A DNA stretch of 23,384 nt, taken from positions 1 through 23,384 of IMG/VR virus record IMGVR_UViG_3300047494_000280; one strand, given 5' to 3'. The position numbers and the translations under genes were made by a program. Position 1 is the stretch's first letter. Every line of letters starts with the position of its first letter. Origin of the DNA: a virus. The notes beneath the pieces were generated by a model. That model had not been told where the DNA came from. It ran no database searches and saw nothing but the letters and a program-made list of their open reading frames with translations. Positions 8,095 through 15,696 of the stretch are shown here, piece after piece.

Positions 8095-9663
8095 ATGCCA
8101 ATTGTCCAGCAGGGCGTCATTAACTCAGCAGCTATTGTTGTGCCTGATTTATACGTCCAGATTGTCCCGCCGCAAAATCTTATACTTAACGGCGTTCCTA
8201 CGAACGTTATTGGAGTAGTGGGCACGTCCTGCTGGGGACCTGTAAACCAACCAATTCTGGTAGGCACAATGGCCGATTATGTTGCGTGTCTTGGACCTGT
8301 TGTGCCCAGGAAGTTCGATATGGGTACTCAGGTTGCGATCGCTGTACAGCAGGGAGCACAAAACTTCCGGTGCGTACGCGTGACCGATGGAACAGACTCA
8401 GCGGCACAAGTCACGATTCCTGGAACAACAATTTCCATTACTGCGCTTTACACAGGTTCCCTTGGCAACTCAATTACCGTAAGTTTACAAGCGGGGTCTC
8501 AGGCCGGCACTTGGCGGATGACCGTCAGCCTTCCTGGTCTTCAGCCCGAGATCTTTGACAATGTCAGCGGATCAGGAGCTGCTTTTTGGCAGGCGCTGGC
8601 GAGGGCAGTAAATCAAGGGCAGGGGGTCTTCAGGGGGCAGTCACAGCTCGTGACAATGAATACAGGCGGGGCAACAGCGCCGCCAGTCAGCGTCAACCTC
8701 GCTCTCGGCTTGGTGGCATCGGGCACGGACGGCGCAATCTCTACCACCTCAATGACACTAGTTGGAGAGGATGGCCCGTCTAGGCGCGGTATGTATGCAC
8801 TCCGAGCCCAAGGCTGCAGTATCGGTGTGTTGGCGGATGCTGACGATTGGACTTGCTGGACGGATCAGGCTACTTTTGGACTGAGCGAAGGTGTATATAT
8901 GATCATGACCGGGCCGTCTGGCCAATCTGTTGAAGATGCTATTAACCTGTTGAGCCAGGCAGGAATAGACAGCTACTCGACAAAATTACTCTTTGGAGAC
9001 TGGCTGTGGTGGTCTGATCAGGCGAACAATGTTGTTCGTCTTGTTTCTCCGCAAGGCTTTGCGGCCGGCCGCCTAGCAAACCTTTCACCCGAGCAGTCTG
9101 GACTTAACAAACAAATCTATGGGGTAATCGGCAGCCAATGGAGCGGGGATCCTGGATCGCCACAGGTAGGCTCCTACTCCAATGCTGATCTTAATGCCCT
9201 ACTGGGCGCCGGGCTCGATTTGATATGTAGACCCCAACCTGGCGGCACTTATTGGGGGCTGCGAGGAGGTCATAACACGTCTTCCATTGTTGGAACTCAT
9301 GGCGACAACTACACGAGACTTACAAATTATATTGCAGCGACGCTTTCTACGGGCATGGGGAGTTATGTAGGACAGGTTGTTAACTCCGACCTGTTCAGAC
9401 AGATACGAGCGACCCTGCTGTCTTTTCTGCAGAATATGCATAACCAGAAGCTTCTTGGCTCGACCGCTACCGACGGGCGTTTACCTTTTAGTGTCATTTG
9501 CGACAGTTCAAACAATCCCCAAAGCCGTACGAGCTTAGGCTACGTTCAGGCGGACGTTCAAATCCAATATCAGTCGATCAATGAAAAATTTATTGTTAAC
9601 CTGGAGGGCGGGCAATCTGTCCAGGTGAGCTCGCAGATATTGCCTACCAGCATCTCATCGTAG
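8095..9663 (+). CDS. Contractile tail sheath protein
   Basis: A 522-residue sheath subunit, which polymerises around the tube and contracts to drive it through the host envelope. The N-terminal region has the signature VIGVVGTSCWGPVNQPILVG followed by the AIAVQQGAQNFRCVRVTDGT block. The C-terminal domain includes NYIAATLSTGMGSYVGQVVN and SFLQNMHNQKLLGS and closes with the conserved strand region VDVQIQYQSINEKFIVNLEG, matching the sheath handshake domain. A long variable middle (about 100-230) is rich in Gly, Ser and Thr and probably lies on the outer surface. ATG 8095 follows GGGAG at suitable spacing. This gene fixes the phage as a myovirus or contractile particle. Confidence 0.93.
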   Translation: MPIVQQGVINSAAIVVPDLYVQIVPPQNLILNGVPTNVIGVVGTSCWGPVNQPILVGTMADYVACLGPVVPRKFDMGTQVAIAVQQGAQNFRCVRVTDGTDSAAQVTIPGTTISITALYTGSLGNSITVSLQAGSQAGTWRMTVSLPGLQPEIFDNVSGSGAAFWQALARAVNQGQGVFRGQSQLVTMNTGGATAPPVSVNLALGLVASGTDGAISTTSMTLVGEDGPSRRGMYALRAQGCSIGVLADADDWTCWTDQATFGLSEGVYMIMTGPSGQSVEDAINLLSQAGIDSYSTKLLFGDWLWWSDQANNVVRLVSPQGFAAGRLANLSPEQSGLNKQIYGVIGSQWSGDPGSPQVGSYSNADLNALLGAGLDLICRPQPGGTYWGLRGGHNTSSIVGTHGDNYTRLTNYIAATLSTGMGSYVGQVVNSDLFRQIRATLLSFLQNMHNQKLLGSTATDGRLPFSVICDSSNNPQSRTSLGYVQADVQIQYQSINEKFIVNLEGGQSVQVSSQILPTSISS

Positions 9664-9672
9664 GAGGACTAT

Positions 9673-10101
9673 TTGTCGGTAGCTACGTTCTCAATTGGGC
9701 GCGACGCACAACTCGTCGTCATAGGTCCGCAAGGTCGCCTTGATCTCAGCTACGTAACCGGTTTCGAAGCGCGGCAATTGACCCAGGCCGTTCGGGTTAG
9801 CAGGCTCGATGGAGTACAGATGGGTACGGAACTTCCCAAAGGCTGGGAGGGAAATTTCGAACTCGAGCGTGGAAATTCGAATGTTGAAGATTTTATTGCG
9901 GCAACTGAGCAAAGTTTTTACAGCGGTACGCTGAATCCAAATTGCACTATGTACCAATACATATCCGAGCCGGACGGCTCAACTTCTACCTATCAATATG
10001 AGAACGTTAGCTTTCGTTTGAGTAGCGCTGGTCAATGGAAAGGCGACAGCAGCGTTAGGCAGAAGCTAGAGTTTTTCGCAGCACGCCGGAGGCGAATCTG
10101 A
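9673..10101 (+). CDS. Tail tube protein
   Basis: A 142-residue protein right after the sheath, the usual place of the tube subunit that stacks as hexameric rings inside the sheath. It starts at TTG 9673 with AGGAGG at 9662-9667, well spaced. Motifs fit small tube proteins of P2/Mu-like tails: DLSYVTGFEARQLTQAVRVS, PKGWEGNFELERGNSNVEDF, and a beta-rich end with YQYENVSFRLSSAGQWKGDS. The stop overlaps the first base of the next ATG (TGATGG), so expression is coupled with the chaperone gene. Length and order agree with the family. Confidence 0.85.
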   Translation: MSVATFSIGRDAQLVVIGPQGRLDLSYVTGFEARQLTQAVRVSRLDGVQMGTELPKGWEGNFELERGNSNVEDFIAATEQSFYSGTLNPNCTMYQYISEPDGSTSTYQYENVSFRLSSAGQWKGDSSVRQKLEFFAARRRRI

Positions 10102-10436
10102 TGGCCTCTATAGGAGAACGAGAGCCCTTTGGCGAAGCCCGGACTACCGTTGACTCGTTGGGACGGGTGCTCACGATCCGAAAACTAACGGTACTTGACC
10201 GGTTGAGGTTATTCAAGGCTGCTGGCCCCGCCTTGGCAGAAAACCATCCGTGGTTTGGTATGGCTATATTGGCCTCGTGTGCTACTGCCATTGACGAAAT
10301 TCCCGTTCCTAAGCCAACAACTGAGGCGCAAATTGAAGCTATCGTTGCACGGCTTGGAGAGGAGGGACTGGCAGCGATAGCAGACGAACTAAACTCGGAG
10401 GAGGATGGCGTCCATGAGGAAAGCGCGGGAAACTAG
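10101..10436 (+). CDS. Tail assembly chaperone, short (G-type) product
   Basis: The 111-residue zero-frame product of a tail assembly chaperone pair, comparable in role to lambda gpG or P2 gpE, which binds the tape measure during tail building. It lies between tube and tape-measure-slot genes, as in almost all long-tailed phages. The N-terminus has REPFGEARTTVDSLGRVLTI and LTVLDRLRLFKAAGPALAEN; the C-terminus is acidic (LNSEEDGVHEESAGN). It ends at TAG 10434-10436, the codon directly after the slippery heptamer. This product needs no frameshift and should be the major one. The tail chaperone role is secure from the frameshift arrangement, even though the sequence of the domain is not strongly diagnostic. 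Confidence 0.85.
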   Translation: MASIGEREPFGEARTTVDSLGRVLTIRKLTVLDRLRLFKAAGPALAENHPWFGMAILASCATAIDEIPVPKPTTEAQIEAIVARLGEEGLAAIADELNSEEDGVHEESAGN

Positions 10437-10603
10437 CCCGGCACCCCGACCTGATTGACTGCTTATACCTTGTCAGGAATGGGGTGCCCTTCGACATCGC
10501 ATTCAATCTCCCGGATGACGAAAGGATTGCCTACGTCATCATTATGGGCATATTTGGCGGCCACTCATTTGACTGGCAGACAATGCGCTGGGACGCTTTC
10601 TGA
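10101..10603 (+). CDS. Tail assembly chaperone, -1 frameshift fusion (GT-type) product
   Basis: A minor 167-residue protein made when ribosomes slip back one base at GGGAAAC (10427-10433). The first 111 residues equal the short product. After the slip the frame reads CTA (10433) onwards for 56 codons: LARHPDLIDCLYLVRNGVPF and so on, closing with GHSFDWQTMRWDAF and TGA at 10601-10603. This extension has no good start codon of its own (a TGA at 10415-10417 closes its frame just upstream), so it is reachable only by shifting. The YLVRNGVPFD-AF-L-D-ER block followed by an aromatic C-terminal FDW...W resembles the downstream part of such chaperones in alphaproteobacterial prophages. It would bind the tape measure and tube. 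Amount made relative to the short form is not known. Confidence 0.85.
10427..10488 (+). promoter_or_regulatory. -1 programmed ribosomal frameshift signal: slippery GGGAAAC plus stem-loop
   Basis: The heptamer G-GGA-AAC at 10427-10433 is in the correct phase for a -1 slip and is followed at once by TAG. Six bases after the heptamer, GGCACCCC (10440-10447) pairs perfectly with GGGGTGCC (10481-10488). Inside that stem, CCTGA (10450-10454) pairs with TCAGG (10473-10477), leaving an apical loop of about 16-18 bases. Spacer length and stem strength suit a stimulatory hairpin. All pairs are read directly from the sequence. Confidence 0.88.
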
Positions 10604-10658
10604 TGTGCTGATATGTAATCGAGACATATAAAACCATTTTGGACAGACACACTAGTAA

Positions 10659-11621
10659 GTGATGCCAACATTCGAGAATACACAAGTCCTGACCAGCATT
10701 TCGCTCGCAGAGACCGGCCGCCAAGGGTTGCTGCCATGGAATTCTGCAGCTTATTCGGCTGGTCGGGGGCTGTGGTCACCCGTGCGGATTAAAGCGCCGC
10801 ATCACGTTCGAGAGCCTAGTTTCCGGAACTCAAAGTCTCAATTCGACAAACTGCAATCACCGTTCGCGGCTTTATCAAAGGCAGCAGGTGGTTTGCTTAC
10901 TATGCCTAGCAAATTTCGACGGGGACCATGGTCCGAGAGTCGGTCGATAAAGAATCGGTATGTCGCGGGTAGGACACCCCGGCCTGGCCAAGGTGTCTCG
11001 CTTCAACGGTTAACGACACTAGGGGGGAGACCTGTGGAACAGAATAGTCGAACAATCGGAGAAGCCACTAGTTCTGCGCCTCCTAAGATCATCTCACCTC
11101 GCGCATCAAGGTCTAGTCGTGACCTAATAAACAATGCCATAACGCTTGTTGAGGTGCCTCTGGTGCAGCGGCTGCGTCGAAATGTTGTGTTTAGAGACAA
11201 GTGTCCAGCCATAGATTCAATAATATTGACTAGAACCGGAAAGAGAAGTGCTGGCTTAACAAAATCAAACGACGCTAGCCGTCTGAGGCATGTACTTATC
11301 ACACGTAGATCTTTAACTCCCGGCTACCAAGAACAGTCGGAGGTCACAGTCAATAATAATCTACCGAAACGGCAATGTAATCCGCCTAATCAAAATGATT
11401 CCGATGGCTTTAAGAACCTAGCATCAAGAGACGCACCAAACCTCCAGAACAACAACATGATGAGTCCCATCCTTTCAGGATGTATCATAATTGACGGGAA
11501 CGACCTGAGTAACTGGCTCGATCGGCATCTCGCCGACGTGTTACTCTTGTCTCCAACTGGGACAACGGGTCCTGACGCCCGTCTGACGCCGCCAAGCGCA
11601 GGTTCTTCCCTGGCCTTTTAA
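10659..11621 (+). CDS. Short protein in the tape-measure slot, unusual composition
   Basis: A 320-residue ORF (GTG 10659; ATG 10662 is the next codon) occupies the place where the tape measure protein should lie, between the chaperone pair and the gpU-like gene. It is basic and rich in Arg, Ser, Asn and Pro, with little helical or coiled-coil tendency and no transmembrane stretch, all unlike a normal tape measure, which is long and helical. The last 50 residues differ: GCIIIDGNDLSNWLDRHLAD, then LSPTGTTGPDARLTPPSAGS. This recalls a C-terminal IDG--LG-WL-------P--GTT--D-R--P motif I associate with tape-measure or tail proteins of related prophages. No ribosome binding site is obvious. It may be a very short tape measure, an internally deleted one, or another protein. 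Confidence 0.5.
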   Translation: MMPTFENTQVLTSISLAETGRQGLLPWNSAAYSAGRGLWSPVRIKAPHHVREPSFRNSKSQFDKLQSPFAALSKAAGGLLTMPSKFRRGPWSESRSIKNRYVAGRTPRPGQGVSLQRLTTLGGRPVEQNSRTIGEATSSAPPKIISPRASRSSRDLINNAITLVEVPLVQRLRRNVVFRDKCPAIDSIILTRTGKRSAGLTKSNDASRLRHVLITRRSLTPGYQEQSEVTVNNNLPKRQCNPPNQNDSDGFKNLASRDAPNLQNNNMMSPILSGCIIIDGNDLSNWLDRHLADVLLLSPTGTTGPDARLTPPSAGSSLAF

Positions 11622-11635
11622 GCCGAAGATGGTTC

Positions 11636-11695
11636 ATGGCGTGGTCTTCCTGGTATGAGAGATTTAGTAGATCCGCCAAAGCGGGAGACGTGTAG
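11636..11695 (+). other. 19-codon mini-ORF ending in a TAGTG overlap
   Basis: ATG 11636 opens MAWSSWYERFSRSAKAGDV and closes with TAG at 11693-11695, whose last G is the first base of the GTG start of the next gene. A leader that couples translation to the gpU-like gene would look like this. No ribosome binding site is clear and short frames arise by chance. Confidence 0.22.
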
Positions 11696-12396
11696 TGCGA
11701 CTTGGTTCTATCGAATTCAAAGACTATGAAGTGCCAACCAAAATTAACTTTGGTGGGCGCCAAGTCCTCGCTAGCCATAGACTGGCTGGTGGTCGCCGTG
11801 TCATTGACCTGCTCGGCCCCGATAGCGACGACATTACCTTCTCAGGTACGTTTTCCGGTCATGGAGCCTTGGTTCGCGCAAACGCCGTCGATTCCCTTCG
11901 AAGACGCGGGATTACAACTGTCTTGCTTTGGGACAATATTTCCTACGACGTCGTCGTGAGCGCATTTTCCGCCAGCTTCATGAACCAAACGTGGATACCA
12001 TATAAATGCGCCTGTTCCGTGATACATAAGGCGCCTAATCGTATAGGGAGAGAAACTCTATCTGGCAGTAGCTCGCGGCTTTCTCCCTCCATGCTTTCAA
12101 CAGTCGGAACCCTTATTCAAACATTGCCGGAACTGGCGGGATTATCTGCTAGCCATGAGACAGTAAGTGGTTCAGAATCCTCTTTAAGTGCTATCTTACA
12201 AGCTCAAGCTAGTGTAGTGGTTGCCCTAGCGGCTGCCGCACAACGGTTGACAACGAACTTGGACGTCAACTGTGTGTCTGCAGAGACAGCAATTGCTACC
12301 TTGGCGAACCTCGAGGCTGGTACTCACTCGCTGAGTATGTTGATAGCAGCTCGGTCCTATCTGGGTGCCGCGGCGTCCGGGACTGGGGTGCCTTAA
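11695..12396 (+). CDS. gpU-like tail protein with Ala/Ser-rich C-terminal extension
   Basis: A 233-residue protein starting at GTG 11695. Residues 1-112 (RLGSIEFKDYEVPTKINFGG, RRVIDLLGPDSDDITFSGTF, SLRRRGITTVLLWDNISYDV, then IPYKCACSV) follow the P2 gpU logic: alternating strands with LGP---DITFSG, an LR--G block and a final strand region. gpU-type proteins close the tail or join hub and tube; a DNA-circularization-N-like tail protein is the main alternative. The order tape slot, this gene, gpX-like, gpD-like is the same as in P2, supporting the call. Residues 113-233 are a helical Ala/Ser/Leu-rich extension absent from P2 gpU. Confidence 0.55.
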   Translation: MRLGSIEFKDYEVPTKINFGGRQVLASHRLAGGRRVIDLLGPDSDDITFSGTFSGHGALVRANAVDSLRRRGITTVLLWDNISYDVVVSAFSASFMNQTWIPYKCACSVIHKAPNRIGRETLSGSSSRLSPSMLSTVGTLIQTLPELAGLSASHETVSGSESSLSAILQAQASVVVALAAAAQRLTTNLDVNCVSAETAIATLANLEAGTHSLSMLIAARSYLGAAASGTGVP

Positions 12397-12397
12397 C

Positions 12398-12583
12398 GTG
12401 GGGGTTATCGTCATCAACAATGATAATTTGTTCTCCCTGGCCGCCCGGTTGCTGGGAGATGCGACGATGTGGATTTATATCGCAGAGGTAAATGGCGTCA
12501 AAGATCCGATGGTCCGGAATATGATGACCCTAAACGTCCCATCAACAGGGAACCTGAGAGGAGGGGGGATTGTTTTACAGTAA
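12398..12583 (+). CDS. Tail protein X-like (LysM-type domain)
   Basis: A 61-residue protein of the P2 gpX type, which has a LysM-like fold and joins tube to hub. The core NLFSLAARLLGDATMWIYIA then EVNGVKDPMV is close to the family consensus -LF-IAA--LGDA--W--IA--NG--DP. I place the start at GTG 12398, just after the previous TAA (12394-12396); the frame is open farther upstream but lies inside the preceding gene. The last bases overlap the TTG start of the next gene by 14 bases. Its size is normal for gpX. Confidence 0.78.
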   Translation: MGVIVINNDNLFSLAARLLGDATMWIYIAEVNGVKDPMVRNMMTLNVPSTGNLRGGGIVLQ

Positions 12584-13664
12584 CTCGGCGTCCATCACTA
12601 GACGGCCATCTCTACAAGTATACGCTGACGGCGTCCCGCTGCCAGGTGCCTTTGAAGCTCGCGTATCATCTAATAACTTCTACGGCCCAGACCGATTTTC
12701 GCTTCGTCTCTTACAGGGGTCGTCTCTCAACGGACAGCCCGACTATTTGAAACTGTCTGCTACAACAAACTATCAGATCACCGCGGCTTTAAATGCAGAA
12801 GACGGATTCACGTCGCTTTTCGTCGGGCGGGGCGATTCCTTGGTTTATGACAAGCTCTCCCGAGGAATCCGCATTGATGGGCGGGATCTGTCCGCCGGTT
12901 TGCAAGATAGCCCCTCAAATGATGTATTCCCTAACGTGACGTCGAGTGAGATTGTCACACAAGTGGCGTTACGTCATGCTTTGATACCTATGGCGACACA
13001 GACGATGAATCCTGTTGGCCGCTATTATCACGACGAAACATGTCAGATTTCGTACAGTCAGTTTAATCGCATTACGACGGAGTGGGATCTACTAACGTTC
13101 CTCGCGAGGTGCGAAAACTTTGACTTATTCGTGCGGGGAAGACAGTTATTTTTTCAGCCTGCGACGCCGATTAGCCCGCCTATGTTTTCGATCCGGCCCG
13201 AGAACTTGATTACGCTTCGGTTGAAACGCTATCTCCAAATGTCCGGCGACATAGCGGTTACCGTCAAGAGTTGGAATTCAAAAGCAAATCGGGCTGTCTC
13301 ACAGACCGCTATATCGCGACCGGTGCCTGCAAAGGTTGAAGCGGACTTTGTGTTCACGGCGGTGCCTCTGCATTACAACATTATACAACCGAACCTATCT
13401 GAGGAAAAAGCAAGTAGAGTTGCGCAAATTCGAGTCGGGGAGTTGTCACGTCATGAGCAATCGATTGAATGCACAATGCCAGGTGAATTGGATCTAACGC
13501 CACGCGACAGCTTTACATTAGAGGGTACTGAATCAATATTCGACCGCCAGTATCAAATAGATAAGATCGACCGCACCATTAGCCCTTCTACAGGTTTCAT
13601 TCAACGACTATTTGCTCATAGTATATCAACCCGAGAGGTTGTCCTTTCAGGTGAGGTATCATAA
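12570..13664 (+). CDS. Baseplate hub protein, gpD-like (Mu gpP/gp44 type)
   Basis: A 364-residue late-control-D-like hub protein, which joins the tail tube to the spike; T4 gp27 is the structural counterpart. The start is TTG 12570, preceded by the G-rich GAGGGGGG and overlapping the gpX-like gene by 14 bases. N-terminal pattern: LQVYADGVPLPGAFEARVSS then FYGPDRFSLRL, as in gpD/gpP hubs. Middle: RHALIPMATQTMNPVGRYYH, TTEWDLLTFLARCENFDLFV, typical of the hub's second domain. The rest is beta-rich with AVTVKSWNSKANRAV, a recurrent hub motif. Length and place before the gpV-like spike support the call. It appears complete. Confidence 0.85.
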   Translation: MFYSNSASITRRPSLQVYADGVPLPGAFEARVSSNNFYGPDRFSLRLLQGSSLNGQPDYLKLSATTNYQITAALNAEDGFTSLFVGRGDSLVYDKLSRGIRIDGRDLSAGLQDSPSNDVFPNVTSSEIVTQVALRHALIPMATQTMNPVGRYYHDETCQISYSQFNRITTEWDLLTFLARCENFDLFVRGRQLFFQPATPISPPMFSIRPENLITLRLKRYLQMSGDIAVTVKSWNSKANRAVSQTAISRPVPAKVEADFVFTAVPLHYNIIQPNLSEEKASRVAQIRVGELSRHEQSIECTMPGELDLTPRDSFTLEGTESIFDRQYQIDKIDRTISPSTGFIQRLFAHSISTREVVLSGEVS

Positions 13665-13667
13665 AGG

Positions 13668-14186
13668 GTGGAGCAGGTAGTCAACGCCTTCAAGGGTTAT
13701 GCATCTACGCTTGACCACTTGCAAGGCCCGCCGAGATTGGCAATTGTAGCTTCCGTCGACACAACTTCCACTTGCGTGCGAGTCTTGCATCAACCCGAAG
13801 GCCAACTAAGTGGATGGTTGCCAGTTATCTCGCTTTGGACAGGCAGCGGCTGGGGAATGATCTGCATGCCTAGTCCGGGTGACCAGGTTCTTGTATTATC
13901 GCATGATGGAGATGCAGCAAACGGCGTAGTGTGCGGTGCCCTGTTCTCAGACAATCGTCAAGCTCCCTCGGCGCCACTGGGGGAGTTTTGGCTTGTCCAT
14001 GCCAGTGGAAGCGCCCTAAAGATGTTAAATGACGGCTCGGTGCAAATCCTAGGTGACTTACATGTCACCGGAAATGTATATGACAAGGGGGGCTCTCTTG
14101 CTAGATTGCGTTCGGTTTATAACTCACACACCCACACTGACGCGTTGGGACGCCCGACGTCAGGCCCGACGGAACTGGACGTATGA
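13668..14186 (+). CDS. Baseplate assembly protein V-like spike (Mu gp45 type)
   Basis: A 172-residue trimeric membrane-piercing spike at the tip of the tail. It starts at GTG 13668, three bases after the hub gene's stop. The OB-fold-like N-terminal part has LAIVASVDTTSTCVRVLHQP and WLPVISLWTGSGWGMICMPS, then PGDQVLVLSHDGDAANGVVC, matching gpV/gp45 (-GD-VLV---DGD---GVV-GALF). The tip region has YNSHTHTDALGRPTSGPTEL, the His-containing end at which such spikes usually bind iron through HxH motifs. Metal binding here is inferred from the motif. It overlaps the gpW-like gene by ATGA. Confidence 0.88.
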   Translation: MEQVVNAFKGYASTLDHLQGPPRLAIVASVDTTSTCVRVLHQPEGQLSGWLPVISLWTGSGWGMICMPSPGDQVLVLSHDGDAANGVVCGALFSDNRQAPSAPLGEFWLVHASGSALKMLNDGSVQILGDLHVTGNVYDKGGSLARLRSVYNSHTHTDALGRPTSGPTELDV

Positions 14187-14572
14187 TAGTGGGAGACCTT
14201 CAGCATGAGTGGCGGTCCGATCTTGTCACAAACTCAACAGGAGACTTGGCGCTCACCACGAATGGCCTGCGCGGCCAGCAGCGTCTTCTCAGGCGACTTC
14301 TCACTAACCTCGGCGACTATATCTGGCATCTGGACTACGGGGGCGGCCTTGGCTCCTACGTCGGAGAGTGTGCAGACGTTAGCGGGCTCGCTGCGATCAT
14401 AAAGTCGCAAATGTTGCTCGAGTCGTCGGTGAGCTGGTCCCCGGAGCCGCGAATATCGGTCACTCAGCCGGCACCAGGAGGCGAGTCGCTCTGTGTCCAA
14501 ATACAGTATATGAGCGTTGAGATAAGCATGACAGAGGTATTAGTATTCAGCCTGAACAGTACATCACTATGA
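14183..14572 (+). CDS. Baseplate wedge protein W-like (Mu gp46 type)
   Basis: A 129-residue protein matching the small baseplate wedge subunit (P2 gpW, T4 gp25 relative) that starts sheath assembly at the hub. Conserved pattern: DLALTTNGLRGQQRLLRRLL followed by TNLGDYIWHLDYGGGLGSYV; the IW---YG-GL strand is diagnostic for gp46-like proteins. ATG 14183 overlaps the previous TGA, so translation is coupled, and the end overlaps the next ATG in the same way. Length fits the family and no defect is seen. Confidence 0.87.
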   Translation: MIVGDLQHEWRSDLVTNSTGDLALTTNGLRGQQRLLRRLLTNLGDYIWHLDYGGGLGSYVGECADVSGLAAIIKSQMLLESSVSWSPEPRISVTQPAPGGESLCVQIQYMSVEISMTEVLVFSLNSTSL

Positions 14573-15696
14573 ACCTTAATTTATTGACGTTCGATAGCAT
14601 TGTAGCTAACTCCGCAGCAGCTTTGCAGACGGCGACGTCGGCAGTTATTGACATCAGTGTCGGTTCCATATTTCGGGCGTTATTGGAAGCAAACGCTGCG
14701 ATCTGCCTGTGGATACAATGGCTGATCGTTTGCGTTTTGCGGGCAACCAGAGCATCCACCTCATCGGGGGCTGATCTTGACTCCTGGATGGCCGACTTTG
14801 GATTTACGCGTCTACCGTCGTCGTTTGCAGTGGGAAACGTTACGTTCTCGCGACACTCGGCGCTCATAAACGTCACCATACTCCCGGGCACGCTTGTCAA
14901 AACGTCCGACAATACACAAGCTTTTTGTGTCGTTGCGGACGCTCTTAATGGAGCTTGGAGCACGCAGGCAGGCGGATATGTCTTGGCATCCGGCACAACC
15001 TCTATTGAGGTTCCTGTCATCGCACAAACCGCAGGGAGCACGGGGAACGTCTTGCCACGCAAGATCACCGTAATATCGTCTGCACTCGCTGGAGTGGATC
15101 TCGTAACTAATCAGCTTGCTACAATGAATGGACAGGACGCCGAGACGGATCTGACTGCTCGGAAGCGGTTCGTCCTTTTCATCAATAGCCGGTCGAAGGC
15201 GACAATATCTTCGGTCGAAACGGCTATTTCTGGCGTGCAACAGGGGCTGTCTTACTATGTCTCTGAAAATACGGATTGTAGTAATGAGTATTGTCCTGGA
15301 AGCTTTGTTGTCACGGTTGACGACGGGTCCGGTAATCCCTCGGCTGCACTGCTCAGCGCTGTAAGCGTAGCTGTCGACGCCATACGGCCGGTAGGATCAG
15401 TGTTTAGCGTCCGTCCCCCTGTTGTGCAGCCCGTTACCCTTTCCTTCTCCGTCTTGCTCTCGGCCGATGCAAACCAAGCGGCCGTCCTAGCGGCGGTAGA
15501 AAATGCCGTTACATTGTATATCAATGGCCTATCGATCGGTGCACCTCTACCTATAACGAGGATTGCTCAAGTGGCATATGATTCCGATCCCAGGGTCTTG
15601 AATGTCACCGGCCTCACGTTGAATGGGGCGAGTTCGGATTTGACGCCAACGGTCTCCGAGTTGATAAAGCTTGCCAGCCTGTCGGTGATAGTATGA
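14569..15696 (+). CDS. Baseplate protein J-like (Mu gp47 type)
   Basis: A 375-residue baseplate wedge protein (P2 gpJ, T4 gp6 relative) that forms the ring around the hub. N-terminal pattern: IDISVGSIFRALLEANAAIC, RASTSSGADLDSWMADFGFT. The middle is the beta-rich segment (SSFAVGNVTFSRHSALINVT, LPGTLVKTSDNTQAFCVVAD), and the C-terminal domain has DAETDLTARKRFVLFINSRS, where DAE-D---R--F is the standard J-family motif, then DAIRPVGSVFSVRPPVVQPV. All expected blocks are in order. It overlaps both neighbours by ATGA, placing it in the V-W-J-I coupled block. Confidence 0.92.
   Translation: MNLNLLTFDSIVANSAAALQTATSAVIDISVGSIFRALLEANAAICLWIQWLIVCVLRATRASTSSGADLDSWMADFGFTRLPSSFAVGNVTFSRHSALINVTILPGTLVKTSDNTQAFCVVADALNGAWSTQAGGYVLASGTTSIEVPVIAQTAGSTGNVLPRKITVISSALAGVDLVTNQLATMNGQDAETDLTARKRFVLFINSRSKATISSVETAISGVQQGLSYYVSENTDCSNEYCPGSFVVTVDDGSGNPSAALLSAVSVAVDAIRPVGSVFSVRPPVVQPVTLSFSVLLSADANQAAVLAAVENAVTLYINGLSIGAPLPITRIAQVAYDSDPRVLNVTGLTLNGASSDLTPTVSELIKLASLSVIV

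Noticed and set aside
14547-15068. 173-codon open frame on the minus strand
   Set aside because: It lies wholly inside the well-supported J-like gene, has no ribosome binding site, and its sequence shows no family pattern; it is a shadow.
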